This document shows, piece by piece, positions 1 through 11,700 of a DNA stretch of 64,000 nt. The notes under the pieces were generated by a model. That model saw only the letters and a list, made by a program, of their open reading frames with translations, made no database searches and was not told the DNA's origin. The translations under genes were made by a program, and so were the position numbers. The stretch is taken from NCBI RefSeq assembly GCF_026914265.1, contig NC_069136.1:15093225-15157224 (forward strand), written 5' to 3'. The first letter of the stretch is position 1. Each line of letters starts with the position of its first letter. Source of the DNA: Mya arenaria (lineage: Eukaryota; Mollusca; Bivalvia; Myida; Myidae).

Positions 1-2682
1 GAACATGTGTGAGAGGAAATAAAAGAAAGAAAGGGTGAAAGTGGAAATAAGGAGATTAATCGGAGATATCGCACGGCAGGCATTGTCAACTTTTGGACTT
101 GTCATGGTATCGATGATCTATATCGCTCTATTAGCTCCGTGCAGAACTGGCGTATACATAGGCTGGTTTAGCAGTTAGTTTTCGTTGAACGATTGGCTAA
201 ATTTCGGCAGATAGGCGAAATGGAATCAATTAAAGTCAATTGTTTTATTTAATTCTTAGTCTTTATTAATAGAAGACAGGTAAAAAATATTTGTCGATTT
301 AAGTCTTTGCCGACATTTAGTACATTTGTTTATATCCTCTCTAAAACTAACGCATATTGCTTAATTTTGTTTTCAAAATGTGTTTAACTGTTTATGCCAT
401 GTGCCTCGGCCAGACCATTCAATAAGCATTTTACATTAATATTGAATCTAAACGTAAGCAAAATGTCTTAAACATGTCCCCTCTTAACAGTCTACAAATG
501 TATAACTCATAATAAGGACGTCGTCTGAAAGAGCAAGAGATTTCCTAACATATATGTAAGAATTAAACTTATCAGTTGATTTACGCATTCGTGAGAGAAA
601 GTTAACTACTTTTCCACATATAACTCTATAGGAGCCTTCCGGAGACACCATATTTTTTCAAAAAAAATGGCAATGTGTCTGAAACATTTTGCGCCGCTTA
701 TTCGGCGGGGCCCACGCGTTGCCCTTTGAAGTTTTCTCGACAACAATCGCGTATGTAAACTGAAAGGTAATGAAAATGCTGCGGACGCATTACGCGTCCC
801 TGCCTGCTCTTTGACGTTCTTTTGCCGATTTTTTTCCAGCTTTGGAAGTGTCGTCCAAAATCGAACTGGATCCCTAAGGTGAATGCTGCGGTGGCTCGTG
901 CGGTACCAGGGCGTGCGATGCTGTCTACATTAAATGTAGAAGACTAAGGTACTTGCATGATAACCATGGTACAAAATCGGTGGTCGTGATATTTTGTAAA
1001 CTTTGGCTCGTAGAAGCGCCTTATCGATTGATATGTGACCGGTTTTTTTTAAGGGGATCATCTTTCTTTTTTTTATTTTAACACGTTAAAACAATTCCAA
1101 TCAATGCCACTTTATGCAGTTGTCTTTCATAATCAACTAGCGCATGTTTTTACTTTAATAATCAAAACAAAACAAAACATATAATTTGTGCAAAGATAAT
1201 TTTAATGTTTACAATATTTTGGCGCTTTTAACTGGGTAATTGGTGGTCACGTACCTATTAAATGCAGTCAAAAGAGTGGGATAGAAGAGGCTGAGGAGGG
1301 AGTAGGCGAGAAATAAAGATAGAAGAGGGTGGATAGAAGAGAGGAGAAAGGGGGTAGAGCAAGAGGGGGTAGAAGAGGAGATATAAAATAAACAGAAACC
1401 AACAGAGAGGAAGGATAGAAGAGGATTGCGAACATTTAACTTTTAAAATCCTACTCACGTCTTAATTATTTTTTTCGCGTCTGAAATTGAGCTTCTACAT
1501 AAAAAAATATATGAATATCAGATTCAAATTTAATATTGCATACTTATATTTCAGGAAAATATAGAGTGTTCATTAAAAGAGTGAAATTCGAAATATTTCA
1601 ACTAAAGGACTCTTTTATAAAATGTATATTTCTGCGTTGGTCTCTTCTTCATTTTTAATTCAACAAATCTGACCGTTATTTTTCATTTATTAATCAATGA
1701 ACTTGATATTTTGTGCACTATAGTTTCGTTCGAGTATGAAATTGAGCTGTTCGTTGCTGACGTTCCCCACACGCTTTTATATGCAATAAAAATAACATGG
1801 CCTGATGAAATCGTATTAACTTTACACTGAAACTATTTAGTTTCACATTATTTAGACACAAGAAGTCCGGCCCTAGCAATAGAATAAACTATTTATGAAA
1901 TTATTCCGACCATTTTCGACGCTTATCATACCGAATCCTTTGAATTCTTTTTTGTTTGTGTATGTCTATATGAACAACCTGAAATGACAATTTGTCATAA
2001 AAAAAAACAAAAACATGAACAGTTGTTGTGTTGTTGTTTTTTCTAAAATTACGCAAACACATATGTCACGGTAACGGTCCGCTGCAGGCGGCGACTGTGC
2101 GTTCATAGCATAACATTCCTCACGTTCGTTCATAGTACGTATGTTTACTTGGTTGATAATATGCAATTTAGCAAAGCCCGGGCTCTGTGTGGATTGAGAA
2201 TTTACTGTATATAAAGACGAGCGGACCCCTTCAGAGTCGAGCATGCTTTTCTCTGAAGTGATCTGTTGGGCGTGTTTGACTTCGCACGTTACACGTGGAA
2301 CAATTTTAGAATTAACTTCTTTTTTATGAAATACACTGTCGTACATTTGTTATGTAAGAAATCAAATCTATATATGTATGCATTTCACTCGTTTGCCTTT
2401 GTGATATTTATCATATGTTATTACCTCATTTAACCATGTTTGTATTGGAATGAGTGAAATAAAGGAAACTTGACTTTCTGAATTACATTATTACATTGAA
2501 AAAATCTAGTGACATTAACGCCCATAAATCATCAGTTAATGTTATTTTGACTACGCAAATGGCAGGTTTAAGCTTGTCTTTTATAGCTACCATTTGTATG
2601 GGGGGTAATTCAATCAAGGTCCTTGTTTTCCAAAAAGAGTGTTCTTTAACCGAGCACTCTACGGCACAGTGTTCGAAGGTTA
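1..2682. other. Upstream intergenic DNA
   Basis: No gene could be supported here. Most of the stretch is AT-rich. Positions about 640-1010 are clearly richer in G+C and CpG than their surroundings and include a splice-acceptor-like tract (ttttttccag, ending near 840) followed by a short open frame to about 930. That frame is too short to name. Positions 1260-1420 are a purine-rich stretch of repeated agaagagg-type words. The open frames on the minus strand at 1258-1458 and 1966-2346 are low-complexity or unremarkable and are not called. Confidence 0.5.
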
Positions 2683-2683
2683 A

Positions 2684-2708
2684 TGACGTCATTCCATGTC
2701 GCCATCTT
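2684..2708 (+). promoter_or_regulatory. Likely ARGLU1 core promoter elements (CRE and YY1-like)
   Basis: A perfect palindromic CRE (TGACGTCA, 2684-2691) is followed 8 bases later by CGCCATCTT (2700-2708), the complement of the AAGATGGCG core bound by YY1. Both sit 75-100 bp before the ARGLU1 start codon. YY1-type motifs near the start site are typical of TATA-less housekeeping promoters in animals. No TATA box is evident. The transcription start was not located; the positions are seen, the promoter role is inferred. Confidence 0.5.
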
Positions 2709-2782
2709 AGTTGCAGAAAACATTTTCTGTCGTCAATTAACAACATAATATTGCAATCTTGGATCCGCCACCACCACCAGCG

Positions 2783-5700
2783 ATGGGCCGTTCACGAAGC
2801 AGAAGTCAGTCTACTAGTCGTGTCAGTAAATCTTCCTCAAAACATCGGTCCAAACACAAGAAACGCCGTTCTAGGTCACGATCAGCCTCTCGGGACAAAG
2901 TCAGGCGAAGTCGTGTTCGGTCAAGATCGCGCGATCGTGAAAGGAAAAGAGCAAGGTATGGTTATTTGTGGACAAATTGTTTATTTATGTTACATTGTAT
3001 GAGACCATAGAATGTATTAAAGAGATTGTTTATACACAAACAATACTGAAAAAATATGTATAATTCTTGTCATTTTGGAAAATTATTTTGTTTTGTGGTC
3101 AAAATAAACATGAGTTTTGTGTATTTCCCACTTGTTGTTGTTGTCTGGTAGTTTTCTCTGATTTCTTTTTAGCACTCCTATCCCACTTAAAAAAGTTGGA
3201 ATTTAAGAAGACCCTGTTTAATGTCATAGAAAACCCATGCAGTATTTTTTTCAACAGAATTCAGCAGTTGACAATCTGGTCTGATTTTTAACTACTTTCC
3301 AATTGAAAACCTGCTCAAAATGGTTGTTACTCATGTGTTTCTCAGGGTTCCCGCTGGCAATCGCCATTTGCAACAAAATCGCAAAAGTGGCGACAACTTT
3401 TCATATTTGGCGAATTTATGGAGACAACGACGGGGCTGTCGGACAGACACGTGATATGCAAATTTCGTAATGATGTTTACTCACAAAAAATAGATTTACT
3501 TTGGGTTTTGTCGCAATTTGTAATTGCTATAAATGCAGCATTTTTGGGGGTTAAAAAGTGTCAAAAAGATTAACAGAAGTCATTGGGTATGCTTACAAAT
3601 GAATAGAACTACATCCCATTTGATAAGGCTTCCAATAAGTTGGCTGGAGTAAAGAGTAGACACTATTTTTATAAGGACAGTACGGGCTCAGTTTGACAAT
3701 GTATATTTCTTTGAGTTTCCATTTATTTTAAATTTATCTCATAATTTCATAATATTCTTTAATTCTATGACACTATTGTATGCAGTCATTAGACTGAAAT
3801 CAACATATTGATGTATATGTCGCATTTTGGCAATATATTCATATTTTTTTATTGATATACTTGTCCATATATTTTTTCAATAGAATAACAATTTGCTAAT
3901 ATCTTGTGCTTCATGTACAACAATATTATCTTATGTTCTGCACAACAATGTGCTAATTAAATGCAATTTAAGGCTCTTAGTATGCTTTAACCCAATGAGC
4001 TTCTGGGGGCTTTGCCCCTTTTGAACCCCCACAAGGGCGCTGCCCTGGGTCCGTAAGGGGGCCTTTCACGGCCCCTTAACCCCCGCGAAAAAGTGGCGAC
4101 AACTTTTAACAACCCAGGGGGAACCCTGGTTTCTGTGCATGTAAAGACATTTTTGCACTCAAAATCTGATTTTGTCGTTAGGCGTAAAAAAAAAATTGTG
4201 TGTTTCCGGTTACCCGGCCGTGTCTGTTCCGCGCCCGCCGACTGTAATTTTTTTATCCTACCCAAATATTCCTCAATGTCGTCAGACGCTTTAAACGTGT
4301 ATTTTATTCATCCCGGAAAAATCGATAGAGCGTCTGAGCGCACTGAGTAGGAGTAAGCAGGCGACAGATAATGGCGTCTGCTATTCTGTCACTCAACATA
4401 AAGAAATGTCCCCATTACGGGGGCATTCGATGCTTAAGAAGTGTAAACCAAAGCCACCAAATAGGGCAGATTTGGCGAGAGTACCACCCCACTGGAAAGA
4501 TCGTCAAAGCAGTGTCGATCACTGGCACTCGGCATGACGAAAAGGTAAAATAAAAACTGTACTGGTCGGCGTTCCAGTGGCGGCTGTTGGCATTCTACAG
4601 TACACTCCACGCGGAAATACCACTTTCCGTTTTCCTCGGCGGATTTTGGTCATCGCGGACACAACATCCAATTGATCATAATCCTCTTTCCTCGGCGTTT
4701 TTACTCGTTCACCCACCGAGGATGATCAGTGGACCGTATAATTACAATCGCCGCGTTACTCGGAGGTAAAAACACCGCGAAACTCGGAGGAAAACCGATA
4801 AGAATCTCCCACTGTATCTAATTTTGTTTAATTTATTTGATATTTTTAGCTACACCCGTAATAATTTATAAAAATAATTTATTTCGCGTACCTAATTTTC
4901 GGACATCCAAAGGACATCAATCGTAACTTTCACACTTACCAAGTTTCACAGACGAAGATTATCTATCTATCTATCTACCTAACCGTTTACACCACTGTTG
5001 ACAAGTTAATTAGTAAATACCCATCCTAAACGATGTATTGCATGTAGAAAGAGGAAGTGTGAAATATTTATTGGAGGATTAAATAAACAACAAGGGCAAT
5101 CAAGGGTTTAAGAAAACAAAGACATGACATTTTTTGTAAAACGATCTGCCAATAATAGACTGTAAGAAGCAATTATGTAGAGTTAAACTTATTGAATCAT
5201 CAATAAAAGTCAACACATTCAGTGATATAGGTAACTAATTAATGTGATGAATTAAAGTTGGAAATGCAATACTTAAGTTACATTCAAAAACACCACTCAG
5301 ACACATTAATCCTGCATAACAATATACATGCTCTCCATGAGATCCTCGTGGGTAAAACTGTGAGTTATGTGGCGTCACACAGTGTGACTGTTTGATCTGA
5401 AGCCGATAGAATGTGTTATTCATTTCAATGCATGTATAAAATGGTGTTTAATGGGATTTTAATTAACTTGACGAAGGATTTACACTTATATGCGTAATAA
5501 ATAAGTTTAGAACCATTGATAACTACGGATAAATTAATAAGTGTTAATAAATGGTAAAATGCAAATTAAGAAATAATGACCGAAAAATATTCACACTTAC
5601 AAAGTTCTCAACACCTTCATTACTCCAATCTAATTAAGTTCTCAACACCTTAATTAAGTAAAAGAAAGATGACAATAACAAACACAAACGCACGCTATGG

Positions 5701-8700
5701 TATATCTTTTAATTACATAATGTGAAAAACAACAGTTGTTTGACGATGCTGATGAAAATTTACAATAATTGTTTTTAAAAAGAAACTTACTGTACTTTTA
5801 AAATTAATTATCTAATTATTTAATACTGCTATAACAGAAGCAATACTGTATTAGCTATGCATAAAACGCGGAGTTCCGCGATTAGGTCAATAAATCGATA
5901 CGAACACCGGCGCTATTGGCAATAAAACCCTCCATAGAAACGGTGCAACTCGGCGAAATTTAGCGAGGAAAAAGGTTGCGTACTCGGCGGAAATCCGCGA
6001 TAAATTAAAAACGCCTCCGAGTCACCGAGGAAAGTGGTAGTTCCGCGTGGAGTGTACTGTATATGTAAACGAATTATTTTTTCATGATATTTTATGCGGC
6101 AATTCTGAACTTCTGTACGTTTTTCTGCAAAACAAAAACAAAAACCTAACAAAAACCGAGTTGTTATTGACAAGAAAAATGCCAACGGCCGCAACTGGTA
6201 CGCGGATGTCACTGGTCCCCGACCAGTAGACATCATTTGAAATTCAGTTGACAGCTGGATTTTTTTTTATGACATGCACCAGAAAGAAAAACTTAATAGA
6301 TGTGTGACACAGAGGTGAGTGTTTTTATGTATCATCTATCGAATAGAGAGGGTGAGGTGTTTTCATTAGGATAAATGAACCACCTATCCCCACCCCCTCT
6401 CAAAACTTCTGCCTTATCCCCAACTTTCAATTGGTCTGTTTAAAAAAAAGAGAAAAACACTTAAATATAGAGAGACCCATGCCCAATTTTTTTTTAGGTG
6501 AGAACTTGTTTTTTTCTGCTGTAATTTTCAGAGAAGTAGAATCTATATACATACTTTAACATATTGGTTTCCTAAATCCATGCTGTTATTTCTTTAATGC
6601 TTAATGCATGGCAAACAGTGTAGACCCATTTTTAAGGTCTATTCTGTTTTTAGCTAGGCAGAATTTTATTTTCTACCCCTGGAAATTAGAAGGACCTGAT
6701 CAAATGTAATTGAGAGATATTCATTGGTTTAGATTTTCAATGCAATAAGTGTTTTCTCATGACATAGCTTTATATATAAATATATTCTGCTCAGGAACTT
6801 ATGAGTATCAATGTGCATTGTATTTTTAAGAGACTTGAAAAATACCACAGTTATTTTCATGGAAAAATGTATGTTCCACAAATATTTTAAAAGTCCACAA
6901 TTGGTTCAATATATGCATGTCAATGTTATGATCATTTTTCAGGGCGAGGCTGAAATGGAGCTAGAAGAATCTTTACGTGTGGAAGATGTGCTGGGTTTCA
7001 ACATAAAATACATCACATTTGTATGTAAGCCTGATGCAGAATTGGAAGAGTTCCACCAGGTTCTTCAGGCAACTACAACAAAGACGCTCAATGCTTTTGG
7101 TTTATTGATAGTAATAAAGAAACAAAGAAATAAAAATACAAGTTGTTTGTTTTTAATATTGATCTTTTAGCAAGAAAAATGACAGGATAATAGTACTAAT
7201 TTGGTGTTTCCACAGACGTCCTAACAGAAACTGACAAACATAAACATGTGCAGCATCTTGTTTCCTTTGGTTTGCTGTAATTGGTTGTATGGGTCTTCAT
7301 TTAAATATTGTACATGTATGGTCCTGAAAGTGCACCAATTAAATTATTATAATGTTATAAAATATTCAAAACATCGAAAAATGGCATCTTTAATGGCATC
7401 ATATAGTAGTTGTCAAAGATACCAATATACCAAATATGTGACGGTATAAAAAAAAAAAAAAAAAAAAAGCCTGCCTACCGTCCCTATTTTTTTTGATCAT
7501 GTAACCTGAAACACACATATATTTTTTTTTGGCCTTAATAAGAGTACAAAACATTTGAGATATTTAAAACTCACATAACTTTTTAATTCCTTCTAAGCTG
7601 TAAAACTGCTGTTGTTTACTGAATACTATAATGCACCAGTCATTTGTAACCACGGCCCCCCAGGTCCGGGGGTATACTGGGGTTAGCCGGAGGAAAGGGC
7701 CGTGTTTTTACTTTCCAGGTGCCCCCTCAGGGCCGGATGACCGCGGTGGTTTTGTCATAGCACCAAATTTAGCGGAAATTGGGCCTTATATAGAGTCCCT
7801 GGGATGCGGGGGCATTTGGCCGGGGTTTAACCATCAGTTCGTCTCCGCAGGGTGGGATTTTACACGGGGTTTGCTAGACCGAAAGTCCCGGCTATTCCCC
7901 GGACCTGGGGGGGGGGGGCTGTGGTTACAATTGACTGGTGTATAATCCTTTGACTATGAAACTTATTTTTGCATTAAACATGTATTATTCAGTACGAAAA
8001 ACTGAAAATTAATATTATAGAGAGAACAACAATGGTGCACTCCAAAGAAATTCAGATAGTAAGGAAAGAATGAAATATTTTTGAGCCGAAAAATGGTGAT
8101 TTTTTTTTAATTTGGAGGCTTTTTGACAAGGGGAAAGGCATGATATTTTTCCCCAAAATTAGCCTTTTATTAGTGTATTTAATGAGCTCTTACATTTTCA
8201 GAAACAAATATTTTTCCTGCCATCGCCAAATATCAATTGATGCTTTCAAAAATTTGCAAAGAATTCTCTTTCTGCGTTTTAGGCGACGTTCAGCATCTTC
8301 AAGCACCTCCAGCAGTGATGATGATCTCATTCTCAGGGCAAAACGTAGAGAGGAAGAGGAAAAGAAGCTGGAAATGGAACGCCAAAGATTACAGTACTGA
8401 ATTTTTTATCCTAAAGAATCAGAGAAAAGTCCACTGAATGATCAAGAGCCTGAATGGTTATTTAGTGTTAATTTTTTCGCCTTTGGCATTGGCGTAAAAC
8501 TTCAATTGTGCTTAAACTTGACTCAAGGAAACATTGAATAGTTTATTTCTACACATGGTACACATCCTCCAACAAAAGTATTAATCCTGTTCAAAATATA
8601 CTGAGATAACCTTGCACTTTTAAACAGTAACAAATTATCTGATTTTTTTATGCATATTTCATATTAACATGATCAATTTGCAGGAGGCAAAAGGAGCTAG

Positions 8701-11700
8701 AAGAGAAGCTTATAGAGGAAGAAGTTGCCAGGAGAGTTGAAGAGCTGGTCGCTAAAAGAGTTTCTGAGGAACTAGAGAAACGCAAAGATGAGATCGAGGA
8801 AGAGGTGAAACGTCGTGTGGAGGAAGCAAAACAAATCATGGAGAAGCAGATGTTGAAGGAGTTGGAAATGCAGCGACAGAGGGAGATCGACTCGCAGAAA
8901 AGAAAAGAGGTAAAACAGTCATTTTGGTTATCATTGGTTACCCTCGTCATTTGTACATGTACATTTGTACAACATACTCATTACCTCAGCCTCCTGGCAA
9001 TGCTCTCATTGCTGAAAAAGAGGTGGTTGTGGAATACAGATGGACACACAGGCTTTGCAGTTGGCTTGTCCCTATTATTAAAAGTAAAAAAAACAACATA
9101 TGTCCAAATAGGCTTTTCAACTCTCTTCGAAATTATGAAATTGAGCAATCCCTAATTCCTACACAAGCGCTTGGAATTTTCAAAATCAACAAGAACCTGC
9201 TTGTAACTCCTGAATTTGAGCAAGCCTGGAAAGCATTATAACAGGATAAGGCTTGTGCTTATTTCGACCACTGCCAAATGAAATCTTCAGTTTTCTTTTT
9301 CATTTGCAAATACATGAAGGCGTTTTTGAGCATTCAGTGGATAAAGTATGTGCTGCTCTTCCATTTGTTACAAGCCCTTTACTGCTTCAAAGCTTTTGTG
9401 TCTTTTTCTCCAATTTAATAATAATAGGAATTATATTCATTTTTCTTCAAACATGGATAAGGAAATTGAAGAAACTGTGGCAGTGTTTTGAAATTTCTAT
9501 GATTGGAAAATAAATTTATGGTTGAAGTTTTCAATTTGAAATATAAAAACGAAAAACTTACACAATGAAGCATTTAGCCATTTTGAGACACTTCAAGGCA
9601 ATAAAACAATTTCCTGGGGAAGGCCCTGATGTCTGACTTTGATGAACTAGCCTAAATCTTAAAATACTAACCCTTGTAACTTTTGGAACAAGCCAGGCTA
9701 TGTTGAAATTATTGTTGATCAAACCCAGTAATTATCCATTTACTTTTTATGTATGTTGAAAAATTTACTCTGTCAAGTTCAGATAACCCACTGCCATAGT
9801 TTTCATAGTTAAGCCGCTGTATTACAAGATAATCATTACTACATGGAACTCTAGTGTATTTGTTTTATTCTTTAGTCTTATAACTAATCATGGCTCAAAT
9901 CACACAAAAAATATCATCCTGCATAAATTTTTCAAATTATGTTCTGATCATTGAATGCACACTAGTCATAATATTGTATTGAAGAGTGTCCCTTGGAATT
10001 CTTTTTTTGTGACAAATAATGAATCTGACTGGTTTGATGGTCAGATTTGTGTAGTATTTTGATGTGCACTGTAGAATTTACAAGTTTTATCTGTAAAAAA
10101 AAAAGAGCATCAAAAAATAATTGTTGTGAAATTTTCATTTATTTGAAAAGCAACTTCCCTTTTTATTTCAACTATATATAACTCCCTGTAAGCTGTAATG
10201 ACTGTTTCTGCTGTTTTTAACATAAATATTTTGTTTTTACCAAAAAGTTGCACCCGTTTTACATGTTTGACCTGAATATAGTAAGTACCTGTTATATATT
10301 ACTCTTATTATTGAAGCAAGTTAACATCTGAAGTCATGACCATTCTGTGCTGAAAAAGACATTTGTAAATCATTGTTTTCTTGATTAATAACAAAATAAA
10401 AAGTTTTCATTGGCGTGGATGGTTTTGCTTCAGTTGTTTACAAACAGAAACTGATTAACAGTTTACACACATTTTAGCAGATTACATTGAAGAGTTGTGC
10501 AATTTAAATTGTTTTTTTTAAATTAAAACAAAACAAAAACTCAACATTAAATGTTAACCTTAAAAATACAACAACAATGTGGCATACACAATGGGCTGTA
10601 TACCAAAAAATCATTATAACACATCATTGTTCAAGTCTGCTAGAAATGTGGACTGTTATTCAGTGTATTGAACGAACATGAATTGTTCTAACCATAGGCT
10701 AATGATTACTTTTCCAGGGTAGTGTAGATATTGTTGTTTATTTGTTTCAAATAACAGATGAAAAGATTCAAATTTATTGTAGGTGCCCATTGATAATTGA
10801 AAATTGGAAAACACTTTGCATGGAAAGTGTTTGCAAGTATTTTATTTTCACAAACCTTCACACCAAGTCTGTATGTCTGTCTCTGTGATAAATAAGTAAT
10901 GCTTCGAAACATTAACGAAAAATATTTTGGCATTGATCGATGTAGCACATTGTGTCGCATGCCGAAATAAAATGAAGGAAATCAGTGCGGTACGCCATAG
11001 AGCAGGGACACACATCTTTTCATAGGTAAAGTCGGCAGATTGGTAAAGTACATCCGGGGGCTGTCCATCCAGATATACATATATATCTTAATATTTACTG
11101 TCATGCTTTTTATAGAAAACAATATTTAATCTTTATCTGATGGACAAGGTGAGTATATGCTCATGAAATAAAAAGAATAGTCATGTCTCGCATGATTATT
11201 CTTGCCCTTTCATTTAATATCCCCATTTTAAACAGTTTTTTTCTCCTCCATTATAAACTAACTTGTGTTTCTTTGCTTTATCAATGCTATAAATCTACAT
11301 GTAATGTTTTATAATATATAAGTTTAAGATATAGAGAAGTTATACAATGAATCAAGTGCCTCAATGAAACCCCACACATGTATAAATAAATCCAAAAGCA
11401 AAATAAAACTGTGTGTGTTTCATCGAAGACTTAATGCTTGTAAAAATCCAAACTGTGATACGATCAATCATCGGAATTTGCGCGTGTGTACATGTATGTT
11501 TGTGTAGGTATGTGGTAATATTGGCCCCCGATATCACTGTTCCCTATTTTTTAGGAGGATGAGCGACAAAAGCGTCTGGATCTGGAGCGTATCATGGAGG
11601 AGAACAACAAAAAGATGGAGGAAGCTCAGCGGAAATTGGTAAGATACTTTAAGTGAACTTTTACTGTAAGTCAGTGTTATTTCAAAGAATTGCTTAAACT

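Noticed and set aside
2496-3002. 168-codon frame overlapping ARGLU1 exon 1
   Set aside because: It is in a different frame from the conserved RS-rich reading and has no homology I recognise.
4371-4553. Short frame starting MASAILSLN with a donor-like end in ARGLU1 intron 1
   Set aside because: No recognisable domain, no partner exon in phase, and it abuts nested transposon ends; not enough to call.
7631-7945. 104-codon frame over a GC-rich stretch
   Set aside because: Exactly coincides with a MITE that recurs without an open frame at other sites in the window.
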